Below are positions 35,484 to 43,747 of a stretch of 64,000 bases of DNA, piece by piece. The position numbers and the translations under genes were made by a program. This DNA comes from JALUZX01 sp964561605 (lineage in GTDB: Bacteria; Planctomycetota; UBA1135; JALUZX01): positions 62,001-126,000 of the forward strand of contig CAZLQD010000012.1 in assembly GCA_964561605.1 (NCBI GenBank), given 5' to 3'. The stretch's first letter is position 1, and the number at the start of each line of letters is the position of its first letter. The notes under the pieces are model-generated. The model did not search any database. It worked only from the letters and a program-made list of their open reading frames with translations, and had not been told where the DNA came from.

Positions 35484-38400
35484 TCAGTGTCCTCCGATCC
35501 TCTTGTAGGTCACCCAGCGCCTGACCGTGGGTATGTAGAGCTTGAGCACGTCGGGGCCGGCGAATTGGAACTGCAGGGTCATCTTCTGGCCGACCGCCAT
35601 GGGATTGGTGCTCCTCTCGATCACAGTGGTGATGGTGTTCCCCGAGACCGAATAGGAAGCCACGTCGTCCACCTTGAAGCCTCCCATGATTCCCTTCTCC
35701 GTGATCTTCCCGTTGGGAAGGAAGGTCATGACGATCTCGATCCGGCCTCCCATGGGATCCACCATCCGGGTCCGCCAGGAGCCCAGGAGCAACTTCGCCT
35801 CCTTGGACGGCCCCGGGGGGGGAGGCGGGGCCGCTCCGCCGGGCCCCCCCGGACCGGTCGTTCCCCCGGGCGTCCCGGCCCGGCCACCTCCGCCGGGTGC
35901 CCCCGCCCTTGCGGCAGGGGGAAAACGCTTGTTGGACTCCATGATGGCCTGGATGACGATGCCTGGGATTCCCAGCTTCAGGAGCCTTTGGATCTCCCCT
36001 TGGGCCGCCTTCCCGGAGCGGGCCGGGAAGGTGTAGGCGAGCCTGCAATGGACCACGAGTTCGGCAACGACCCGGGGCGGATATCGAAGCTCCCTCAGGA
36101 GTACCACGACGGCCTGGAGTGGGGGATCCACGATCTGGAATTCCCCCGTATCCAATTTCCCCGGGATCTTCAGTTCCTTGGAGAGGGAGAGAGCCCTCCT
36201 TACGTGGAAAGTGGCGAGGGCGTGCAGGTCCTTCCCCCTGTAGAGGGCGGCGAGCTTCAGGTGGATCCCCACCGCCTGGGGCGTGGCCCCGTAGTGGAGG
36301 AGGAACTTGGCCAGGCTGGTCATCTCTCCCTTCTCGAACCCCTTCTCCTTGAAGGCCCTCGCCATCTGGGGGAAGAAGTCCATCGGGGGGGAGATCCCGG
36401 CCTTCTTGAACATGGATTCGGCGTCCATGAAACGGTTCAGGGCCTTCTCCAGGTCCTTCTTCTCCAGGAGGCATTGGGCGATACGGTGGACAGGTTCCGG
36501 CCGTCCCGGGAACCGGCCCTTGACCTTCTCCAGCTCGGCCAGGGCGTCGTCCCAGGCCTTTCTGGCCATGTGGAAGCGGACTACGCCCATCCGTGCCGCC
36601 AGGTTGCCCGGTTGGATCCGGGCGGCTTCGTCGAATTCCTTCTTCCCTTCCTCGAACCAGCCGCGGGAATAGGCCACCTCGCCGGCCAGGATGTAGGGGT
36701 CGGGAAGGATGTCCCGGGAGATCTTCTTGGCCCGGTCGAGGTATCCCAGGGCCTCCTTGTGCTTTCCCAGGGCGAAGGCCGTCCTGGCGGCGACCATCAG
36801 GGCGTCCCACCGCCGGGGATGGGTCCGGACCGCCTCTTTTGCGAACCCGGCGGCTTCCTCCTTCCTTCCCAGGTCCAGGAGCAACGCCGCCCGGGCGACC
36901 CGAGCCTCGGCGCTTCCCGGGTCTGCGATCATGGCCCTCTCGAAGGATGCTTCCGCCAGCCGTGCCAGGCGCAGGGCCTCGGCGGTCTTCCCCTCGGCGA
37001 GTTTCTCGAAGGCCAGGGCTCTCCTGCAATGCCCCCTGAGGACGAGGGCCCTGGGGGAACGGGGGCGCATCTCGACGGCCTTGTCGGCCTCTTCCAGGGC
37101 GGCCCGGTGGTAGCCCAGGGCGAGGAAGAGGGAGGCGAGTTCGAAGGTGGGGAAGAAGTCCAGCTTCACATCGTGGGGAAGTCCCAGCTCGGCGACGAGG
37201 GGGAACCGGGCGAGGGCGGCGTCCGTGGGGCAGACGAAATAATATCCGACGAAATTGTTCGCACTCTCCCCCGAGGCGGTCCTGGTCCCGATGTCGTAGC
37301 CCCAGGTGTTCAAGCCGATGACGCCCCCCGTGGCCAGGTCGAAGCAGGGCCCCCCGGAGTTTCCGTGGGTGATCTTGGCGTCGGTGGTCAGGGACTCCAC
37401 CTTGCCGAGGAAGTTCCTGTTGAAGCGGACCACGACTCCCTTGGTGAGGAAGAGGGAGAGTCCCGCCACGTTGTAGGAGACGGGGAAACCCAGGGCGACC
37501 ACGGGATCCCCGAGTTTCACCTGGGAGAGGGGGGTGAGGGGAACGGGCTCGTAGTCGCCGGCGGGGATCTTCAAGAGGGCCACGTCCGTTCCGCCGATGG
37601 TTCCCCCGGCCAGGCTCTCGCCGCTCAACCTGTGGTAGGCCCCGAGGAAGACGGCCTTTACGTCGGGCCGTTTCAGGGAATCGTCCCAGCGGACGGTGAA
37701 GTTCGCGTGGGGTTTTCCCGCATCGGTATTCCAGACCACGTGCCAGTTGGTGAGGATGTAGCCCTCGCGGGATACGATGAAGCCCGTGCCCTGGCCACGT
37801 TTGAACCCCGTTCCGGCCTCGATGTAGACCACGGACCCCTTGTATCTCTCGGCCAGGGCGGCGGCCTCCACGGGCTTGCCCCGTGCGGCCGTGGGAGGGG
37901 GGCCCAGGCGGGACTCCCGGAAGACCTTCTCGAAGGCCTTCTCCATTGCGCCGTAGCGGGCCTCGGGAGCCATGGCGGCCAGCATGTAGACCAGGCCTCC
38001 CGCCTTTCCCATGAAGACCTTGGCCTTGAAGGTGGTGAACTTGTCCCGGGGGATCCCTTCCAGCACCCGGGAGGCACCTTCCAGGCCGCCCGCCGTCTCC
38101 CTGCGGAGGGGACCCACGGGTTCCATGTCGGGCTCTTCCATCCGGAAGAGGGGAAGCATCTTCTCCAGGATTCCTTCCGGATCCTCTTCGCCCAGGACGG
38201 AATCCTCGGGGGGAGCCCACAGCGTCAGGGTGACTCCCGTTTCCAGGTCTTCGATACGATCCTTTCCCTTCTCGGGGGTGAGGACGTAGCGGACCGTCCC
38301 CTCCAGGATGTCCCTCATGAGGATCCAGCCCCTGGGGCACCGAAGGGTGAAGCGCTTCCCTACGTGGGTGAAGGTTCCTTCCGGAAGGGGGGTCTTCGAG

Positions 38401-39050
38401 ACGGGAGAAGGAAGGCCTTTCTTCCCGAGGGTGGAACCCGGGGCCCTCCCCTCGCGGAAGGCGCGGAGGACGCTCTTCGGAACACCAGCCCGAAGGAGGG
38501 CGAGGGCCTTCGAGGGGGGGACCTTCTCTTTGCGGACCCCGGTGATCCGGACGAGGCGGAGGTAGATCTCCGGCGGGTATGGAAGCCTGGAGAGGAGCAG
38601 GATCTCGTCGCTCGTGAGGGGGCTTCCCTTGAGGGCCAGGAGGACCGGCGGAGGGGCGCCGGCCTCGGCGAGCTTCTTCGCCGTCTCCTCCCCTGGAGGA
38701 CCCTGGACCCTGGAAGCGGCGATCTTCTCCAGGATCTCCGCCAAGGGCCTCTTCTCCCGGATCATTCCCAGGAGCGCCTCCATGTCCAGGGGAGGACCGG
38801 ATGGTCGCGATCTCAGGAAGGCCAGGAGGGTCTCTCCGGCGCCGGCCTTCCTCAGGGCCGCTTCCGCGGCCGCGTCCAGATCGAAGGCAATACCCTTTTC
38901 CCGTATTTCCGCTTCGATTTCGTCCTCGGTGTAACCCAGCTGGAGCAGTTCGGTCACGTTCTCGAGGGTGAGGCCCTGGGCGGCGGCCCTGGGGATGGGC
39001 GCCGCGAAAAGGAGGAAGATGATCCAGAGGAGGGGGGTTCCTTTCTTCAT
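35484..39050 (-). CDS. Exported trypsin-like serine protease with TPR repeats and C-terminal lipocalin-like domain
   Basis: A 1188-residue protein. MKKGTPLLWIIFLLFAAPIP is a signal peptide. Residues about 25-180 are short helical repeats ending in hydrophobic pairs (VTELLQLGYTEDEIEAEI). A trypsin/DegP-type domain spans about 400-600 with the full triad: His about 436 in ILTNWHVVWNT, Asp about 489 in GGTDVALLKIPAG and Ser about 563 in ITHGNSGGPCFD. TPR repeats cover about 620-1000 (LGKHKEALGYLDRAKK). The last 100 residues form a lipocalin-like unit (LLGSWRTRMVDP; VTYKRIGGH). No PDZ domain is seen. ATG 39050 gives the signal peptide. It heads a three-gene exported-protein operon. Confidence 0.88.
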   Translation of the reverse strand: MKKGTPLLWIIFLLFAAPIPRAAAQGLTLENVTELLQLGYTEDEIEAEIREKGIAFDLDAAAEAALRKAGAGETLLAFLRSRPSGPPLDMEALLGMIREKRPLAEILEKIAASRVQGPPGEETAKKLAEAGAPPPVLLALKGSPLTSDEILLLSRLPYPPEIYLRLVRITGVRKEKVPPSKALALLRAGVPKSVLRAFREGRAPGSTLGKKGLPSPVSKTPLPEGTFTHVGKRFTLRCPRGWILMRDILEGTVRYVLTPEKGKDRIEDLETGVTLTLWAPPEDSVLGEEDPEGILEKMLPLFRMEEPDMEPVGPLRRETAGGLEGASRVLEGIPRDKFTTFKAKVFMGKAGGLVYMLAAMAPEARYGAMEKAFEKVFRESRLGPPPTAARGKPVEAAALAERYKGSVVYIEAGTGFKRGQGTGFIVSREGYILTNWHVVWNTDAGKPHANFTVRWDDSLKRPDVKAVFLGAYHRLSGESLAGGTIGGTDVALLKIPAGDYEPVPLTPLSQVKLGDPVVALGFPVSYNVAGLSLFLTKGVVVRFNRNFLGKVESLTTDAKITHGNSGGPCFDLATGGVIGLNTWGYDIGTRTASGESANNFVGYYFVCPTDAALARFPLVAELGLPHDVKLDFFPTFELASLFLALGYHRAALEEADKAVEMRPRSPRALVLRGHCRRALAFEKLAEGKTAEALRLARLAEASFERAMIADPGSAEARVARAALLLDLGRKEEAAGFAKEAVRTHPRRWDALMVAARTAFALGKHKEALGYLDRAKKISRDILPDPYILAGEVAYSRGWFEEGKKEFDEAARIQPGNLAARMGVVRFHMARKAWDDALAELEKVKGRFPGRPEPVHRIAQCLLEKKDLEKALNRFMDAESMFKKAGISPPMDFFPQMARAFKEKGFEKGEMTSLAKFLLHYGATPQAVGIHLKLAALYRGKDLHALATFHVRRALSLSKELKIPGKLDTGEFQIVDPPLQAVVVLLRELRYPPRVVAELVVHCRLAYTFPARSGKAAQGEIQRLLKLGIPGIVIQAIMESNKRFPPAARAGAPGGGGRAGTPGGTTGPGGPGGAAPPPPPGPSKEAKLLLGSWRTRMVDPMGGRIEIVMTFLPNGKITEKGIMGGFKVDDVASYSVSGNTITTVIERSTNPMAVGQKMTLQFQFAGPDVLKLYIPTVRRWVTYKRIGGH

Positions 39051-39152
39051 GGCCGGCCTTTCAGAGATCCTGGCGGGATACCCTGGGGCGGGAACCCCGC
39101 AATCCTCGCTCACGGGCATAGTTTCCCCGGGAGAGGAGGTCCCGGGAAAGGG

Positions 39153-39175
39153 AAAAAAGGGCCCGGAACGGGCCT
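39153..39175 (-). terminator. Rho-independent terminator after the PEP-synthase-like gene
   Basis: On the minus strand the stem GGCCCG, loop TTC, CGGGCC is followed by C and T6. It lies about 47 bp after the TAG of the PEP-synthase-like gene and about 100 bp before the start of the trypsin-TPR gene, so the two are probably separate transcripts. Confidence 0.8.
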
Positions 39176-39221
39176 TTCCGGGCCTGTTACGGGTTTTGTT
39201 CGGTATCCCCGGAGGGAATCC

Positions 39222-42200
39222 CTATTCAGGTTTGAGGACCAGGCCCTTGCCTGTGTGACCGTCCAGGTAGATCTCCAGGGGGGCCTCCAGGCGCACGTGC
39301 CTGAGGTACCGCCCTTCCCAGAAGGGCTCCCTGGCCTCGAGCCACTCCCAGTCCACCTTCTCCCCCTTCCGGCGGAGGGAGACGGTGAGGAGGAAGACGC
39401 CGAAGGCCGTCACGTTGTGGAAGAAATGGGTCCCCTGGGAGGGCTCCACCTCGAACCCTTCCAGGTCGGCCTCCACGATGACCCTGACCCCCGAGACCTG
39501 GTCCCACCGGACGGGGATTCCCAGGAAGGGATCGGCCGTTCCCCAGCGGCCCGGGCCGACGAGCATGTAGGGCGTTCCCTCCCGGAGAAGGAACTCGTTC
39601 CTCGTCTCCACTTCCAGGGCGATCTTCGGCGTGGAAAGCTTGTCGAATCTTTCGGGCCGCACGTAGAGGATGTCCCGGATCCCCTCCATCTGGCCGTGGC
39701 CCAGGCCGCGGTCGGTCCGCACCAGGATCCGCCTCTCCGAGGGATCCACCATCTCCAGGGGTTCCAGGGCTTCCGCCGTGGTCAGGGGGCGGACCTGGAG
39801 GAGGTAGATCTCCCCCGGGAGCCCTCGGGCCCGGTCCGGGAGGTCTGCGGCGAATTCGATTTCCGCAGGTCCGCCTACGGCCCTCTTGACTTTCTCCAGG
39901 ATCTTCACCAGGAGAGGGGCCAAGGGGAAGATCTCCCACTTGAGAATGGGGGCGAAGGTGACCACCCTCGCCCCGGCGGCGTTCAACCCGTCCTTGAGGC
40001 GCTCCTCCTCCCAGGAGAGTACGCTCGCCACGTGGAGGAGGGTCCCGTCCTTCTCCGCCTGGTCCAGGCCCAGTTCCACCAGGGGGGCGTCCGAACCGAA
40101 GCTCACCTCCGCCGAGGGATCGGAGACGTCCAGGGCCCAGAAGGTGCGCTGGGTGGAATCCAGGATCTTCTCCAGGTCGTCCGTCTGGGGGGCCAACTGG
40201 GGATACTTGGGGCAGATCCGGAGGGCGTTCTGTCCCTCCACGACGGTCTTCCCGAGCCCCAGGGCCAGGACGGCGGCGCCGTCCTCGGGGCGGATGTATC
40301 CTTTTGGATAGAAATTGTGGGTCTGGGCCACGCCGGAGACGAGGGGGTAGAAGTAGTTTCCGTGGGCCCTGCCCACGAGCTGCTGGATCGCCACGCCCAT
40401 CTTCTCCTCGGCCGGGTTGTGGCCCGTGGCGGCCAGATACCGCCTGGCCGGCCTGGACCAGGTGGAGGCGTAGACCAGCTTCACCGCCCGGAGCAATTGC
40501 TCCAGGCGGATCCTGGGGTCGGGATGGTTGTTGGGAAGCATGTAGGTGGCGAAGACCCCGGCGAAGGGCTGGTCCGGCGAATCCTCCAGGAGGCTGGAGG
40601 AGCGGACCGCCAGGGGGGTCCGGACCACCTCGAGGACGGTGAGGAGCTTCTCCTCCAGGTCCGGGGGGAATGCCCCCCCCAGGAAGGCCCGGGCCGTCTC
40701 CTCGTCGTCCAGGTCGGCCTGGATGACCCGTGTCAGGTCGTTCTCCTCCACGAAGGCCTCGAAGATGCCCGCTCCCAGGGCGATGGTCCTGGGAACCCGG
40801 ACCCGGATTCCCGGGAAGTCCTCCTCAAGGCGGGCCTTCTCCAGGAGTGCCCCCAGGAAGGCGACGCCCCTGGACTTTCCCCCAAGGGACCCGGGACCTA
40901 TGCGGGTGAAGACGCTGTCCGGCCTGTAACGGGATCCGGGGAGATCGGCGATGACGGACCTCTCCAGCTCCTGCTGGCTCGCCTCGATCCTCTCGATCAG
41001 GTAGTTGCGTAGAGCCGTCATGTCCCGGAAGTCCTCGACCTTCCAGGGGCGGATGGCCGAGGCCAGGGCGAATTCGCTCCGGGCGGCGAGCCAATGGGAG
41101 AAGTGGTTCCCCCTGGCGTGGAAGAGGAGGACCTCGTCCGGCACGGTCCGGATCTTCTCGGCCAGTTCGGCCATGTCGTTGGCCACGGCCACGACGGTTC
41201 CGTCGGGTTTCCGGAAGAGGAAGGGCCCGAAGCCCAGGTGGCTCTTCATGAAGGCCCGGACCTGCTGGAGCAGGGTCGGGTCGTTCTTGTCCAGGAAGAC
41301 CGCTCCCTCGGCCTGGGCCCGGTCCCGGTTCTCCGGTTCGGAGGAGAGGAGGAGAAAGGGGATGTCGGGAATCCTGCGGCGCACGGCCCTCAACAGGGCG
41401 AAACCCGCCTCGGGGTCCACGTCCCCGCCCCTGGGAAAGCGGATGTCGGAAATGTATCCCAGCACGTTGTGGGGAAAACGGAACAACGGATCCAGGGCTT
41501 CCTCGAAGGTCCTGGCCAGGACCAGCTTGGGCCTGGCCCGCATGCGGTAGAGCTTCTCCAGGTCGTTCAGTCCCTGGTCCATGAGACTGCGGGTCTGGGA
41601 CATGATCTCCTGGTAGAGGAGGGGAAGGAAGACGGAGATGTAACGGACCGAGTCTTCCGTGACCACCAGGAGGCGGATGTCGCCCTTGAGGACGTCGTGC
41701 TCCAGGTTCATCCGGTCCTCGAGGAGCTTCACCATGGCCAGGAAGATGCTCGTGTCCCCGGTCCAGAGGAAGAGGGCGTCGGCCCCCGCCCGTTCCAGGG
41801 CGGTCTCCTTGCGCTTGAGCCGGGACCGGTCCCAGGTGAGGATCGCCACGGGGATCTGGGGATGGGAGGCCTTGGCCCGGGCGATGAACTCCTCGGGATC
41901 CATGTCGGGGAGGCGGAGCATGCTCACCACCAGGTCGAAGGGGCGGCTCTCCAGGGCCCGGAGGGCCTTCTTCCCCGAAGAGACCCGGGTCACCCTGGGG
42001 GGATAGCTCAGGTGGAGGCTCACGTAGTCGCTGAAGATCCTCTCCGAGAGCCGGCCGTCCTCTTCCAGGAGGAAGGAGTCGTAGAGGGAGGCGACCAGGA
42101 GGATCTCCTTGACCTTGTAGGGCATCAGGTCGTGGAAGCCCAGGAACTTGGGTTGCAGGTCCTCTTCGGGGTTCCGGTCCGGTTCTTTGGCTGGATCCAT
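39222..42200 (-). CDS. PEP/pyruvate-binding-domain protein with N-terminal receiver-like domains
   Basis: A 992-residue soluble protein. Residues about 30-160 and 175-320 look like two response-regulator receiver folds (KEILLVASLYDSFLLEED to LFLWTGDTS; DIRLLVVTEDSVRYISVFL to GAVFLDKND) but the acidic pocket and Lys are poorly conserved. Residues about 440-800 match the ATP-grasp nucleotide domain of PEP synthase/PPDK: IGPGSLGGKSRGVAFLGALL, VRSSSLLEDSPDQPFAGVFA and GLGKTVVEGQNALRICPKYP. The swivelling phospho-His domain (GG.T.H) and the PEP barrel are missing, so it cannot perform the normal PEP synthase reaction. The C-terminus (YMLVGPGRWGTADPFLGIPV) is conserved but of unknown function. Neighbour gdhA is separated by a terminator. 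Confidence 0.82.
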   Translation of the reverse strand: MDPAKEPDRNPEEDLQPKFLGFHDLMPYKVKEILLVASLYDSFLLEEDGRLSERIFSDYVSLHLSYPPRVTRVSSGKKALRALESRPFDLVVSMLRLPDMDPEEFIARAKASHPQIPVAILTWDRSRLKRKETALERAGADALFLWTGDTSIFLAMVKLLEDRMNLEHDVLKGDIRLLVVTEDSVRYISVFLPLLYQEIMSQTRSLMDQGLNDLEKLYRMRARPKLVLARTFEEALDPLFRFPHNVLGYISDIRFPRGGDVDPEAGFALLRAVRRRIPDIPFLLLSSEPENRDRAQAEGAVFLDKNDPTLLQQVRAFMKSHLGFGPFLFRKPDGTVVAVANDMAELAEKIRTVPDEVLLFHARGNHFSHWLAARSEFALASAIRPWKVEDFRDMTALRNYLIERIEASQQELERSVIADLPGSRYRPDSVFTRIGPGSLGGKSRGVAFLGALLEKARLEEDFPGIRVRVPRTIALGAGIFEAFVEENDLTRVIQADLDDEETARAFLGGAFPPDLEEKLLTVLEVVRTPLAVRSSSLLEDSPDQPFAGVFATYMLPNNHPDPRIRLEQLLRAVKLVYASTWSRPARRYLAATGHNPAEEKMGVAIQQLVGRAHGNYFYPLVSGVAQTHNFYPKGYIRPEDGAAVLALGLGKTVVEGQNALRICPKYPQLAPQTDDLEKILDSTQRTFWALDVSDPSAEVSFGSDAPLVELGLDQAEKDGTLLHVASVLSWEEERLKDGLNAAGARVVTFAPILKWEIFPLAPLLVKILEKVKRAVGGPAEIEFAADLPDRARGLPGEIYLLQVRPLTTAEALEPLEMVDPSERRILVRTDRGLGHGQMEGIRDILYVRPERFDKLSTPKIALEVETRNEFLLREGTPYMLVGPGRWGTADPFLGIPVRWDQVSGVRVIVEADLEGFEVEPSQGTHFFHNVTAFGVFLLTVSLRRKGEKVDWEWLEAREPFWEGRYLRHVRLEAPLEIYLDGHTGKGLVLKPE

Positions 42201-42246
42201 GGCGGCCGTTCCTTTCGGATGGGCTCCGGGGTGACCCGGGAAAGGA

Positions 42247-42270
42247 AAAGGGGCCCCGGAGGGCCCCTTT
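42247..42270 (-). terminator. Terminator hairpin downstream of gdhA
   Basis: AAAGGGGCCC, loop CGGA, GGGCCCCTTT is a perfect 10-bp stem 52 bp after the gdhA stop. On the minus strand it is followed by TCC-TTT, so it ends in a short U-rich stretch. It insulates gdhA from the PEP-synthase-like gene, whose start is 47 bp further on. Confidence 0.75.
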
Positions 42271-42321
42271 CCTACAGGGAAGCGGGGGCGGGCGTAAAGC
42301 CCGCCCTTGGAGCTTTTCTTC

Positions 42322-43659
42322 TCAGACCACGCCCTGCTCCAGCATGGCCTGGGCGACCTTGAGGAAGCCGGCGATGTTGGCGCCGTTCACCAGGTTGTCC
42401 GGCGTGCCGTATTTCTCGGCCGTCTCGAAGCAGTTCTTGTGGATCTTGATCATGATGTCGTGGAGCTTGGAGTCCACCTCCTCGCGGCTCCAGGAGGTAC
42501 GCATGCTGTTCTGCGCCATCTCCAGGCCGGAAACGGCCACGCCGCCGGCGTTGGCGGCCTTGCCGGGGCCGAAGAGGACCTTGTTCTCCAGGAAGAACTT
42601 GGTTCCCTCCAGGTCGGTGGGCATGTTGGCGCCTTCCGCCACGGCCATGACGCCGTTCTTCACCAGGATCCGGGCGTCCTCGCCGAGGAGCTCGTTCTGG
42701 GTGGCGCAGGGGAGGGCGACCTGGCAGGGGACGCTCCACACACCCCGTCCCTCGTGGTACTCCACGCCGGGGAACTTCTCGGCGTACTCCTTGATCCGGC
42801 CGCGCTTGACGTTCTTGAGCTCGAAGACGAACTCGAGCTTCTCCCTGTCGATGCCGTCCTTGTCGTAGATCCACCCGGAGGAATCGGAGAGGGTCACCAC
42901 CTTGGCACCCAGCTCGATGCACTTCTCGGTGGCGTACTGGGCCACGTTCCCCGAACCGGAGACGACCACGGTCTTGCCGCCCAGGGCCTCGTTCCTGGTC
43001 TTGAGCATTTCCTCGGCGAAGTAGACGCAGCCGTAGCCCGTCGCCTCGGGCCGGATGAGGCTTCCGCCCCAGGTGAGGCCCTTGCCGGTCAGGGTGCCGG
43101 TGAACTCGTTGCGGATCTTCTTGTACATCCCGAAGAGGAAGCCGATCTCACGGCCGCCCACGCCGATGTCGCCGGCGGGAACGTCGGTGTCCGGGCCGAT
43201 GTGGCGGGAGAGCTCGGTCATGAAGGCCTGGCAGAAGCGCATGACCTCGTTGTCGCTCTTCCCCTTGGGATCGAAATCGGAGCCGCCCTTGCCGCCGCCC
43301 ATGGGGAGGGTGGTGAGGGCGTTCTTGAAGACCTGCTCGAAGCCGAGGAACTTGAGGATCCCCAGGTTTACGGAAGGATGGAAGCGGAGGCCGCCCTTGT
43401 AGGGGCCGATGGCGCTGTTGAACTCGACCCTGTAGCCCTTGTTGACGTGGATCTTGCCGGAGTCGTCCACCCAGGGCACCCGGAAGAGGATGACCCTCTC
43501 GGGCTCCACGATCCGTTCCAGGATGGCCGCCGCCTGGAACTCGGGATGCTTGTCCATGGCGAGGGCCAGGGACTCCAATACTTCTTTCACCGCCTGGTGG
43601 AACTCGGCCTCGCCGGGGTTCTTGGCGACGACATTGTTGTAGATTGCGCTTACGTCCAT
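42322..43659 (-). CDS. gdhA: NADP-type glutamate dehydrogenase
   Basis: Reversibly aminates 2-oxoglutarate to glutamate, linking ammonia assimilation to the TCA cycle. The 445-residue hexameric-type enzyme shows YKGGLRFHPSVNLGILKFLG (substrate-binding Lys), TTLPMGGGKGGSDFDPKGKS (catalytic Lys) and DVPAGDIGVGGREIGFLFG. The dinucleotide fold has TVVVSGSGNVAQYATEKCIE, with DSSG where NADP-specific forms have a Ser after the second strand. The C-terminus has AEGANMPTDLEGTKFF and GVAVSGLEMAQNSMR. Length and motifs match the class I bacterial family. Confidence 0.97.
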   Translation of the reverse strand: MDVSAIYNNVVAKNPGEAEFHQAVKEVLESLALAMDKHPEFQAAAILERIVEPERVILFRVPWVDDSGKIHVNKGYRVEFNSAIGPYKGGLRFHPSVNLGILKFLGFEQVFKNALTTLPMGGGKGGSDFDPKGKSDNEVMRFCQAFMTELSRHIGPDTDVPAGDIGVGGREIGFLFGMYKKIRNEFTGTLTGKGLTWGGSLIRPEATGYGCVYFAEEMLKTRNEALGGKTVVVSGSGNVAQYATEKCIELGAKVVTLSDSSGWIYDKDGIDREKLEFVFELKNVKRGRIKEYAEKFPGVEYHEGRGVWSVPCQVALPCATQNELLGEDARILVKNGVMAVAEGANMPTDLEGTKFFLENKVLFGPGKAANAGGVAVSGLEMAQNSMRTSWSREEVDSKLHDIMIKIHKNCFETAEKYGTPDNLVNGANIAGFLKVAQAMLEQGVV

Positions 43660-43699
43660 GGGTCACTCCCGTCTCTTTCCAAAAAGAAGCCTCGAAGGG

Positions 43700-43728
43700 A
43701 AAAGGGCCGCCCCCGGGAAAGGGGGGCG
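43700..43728 (-). terminator. Terminator after the 43748-45634 gene
   Basis: Read on the minus strand, CGCCCCC, loop CTTTCCC, GGGGGCG forms a 7-bp GC stem, followed by GCCCTTTTCCC with a short T run. It is 20 bp after the stop codon of the DUF3857-like gene and lies between it and gdhA. Confidence 0.65.
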
Positions 43729-43747
43729 ACCCACCGACTTTGTTCCC

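Noticed and set aside
35400..41012. 1870-codon open frame on the plus strand
   Set aside because: It is antisense to the trypsin, Big_5 and PEP-synthase-like genes, which have signal peptides and conserved motifs. Its translation has biased composition and no motif. Long antisense frames are expected at this GC content.
39222..42200. Annotation as PEP synthase (ppsA)
   Set aside because: Only the nucleotide-binding part is present; the phospho-His and PEP/pyruvate barrel domains are missing.
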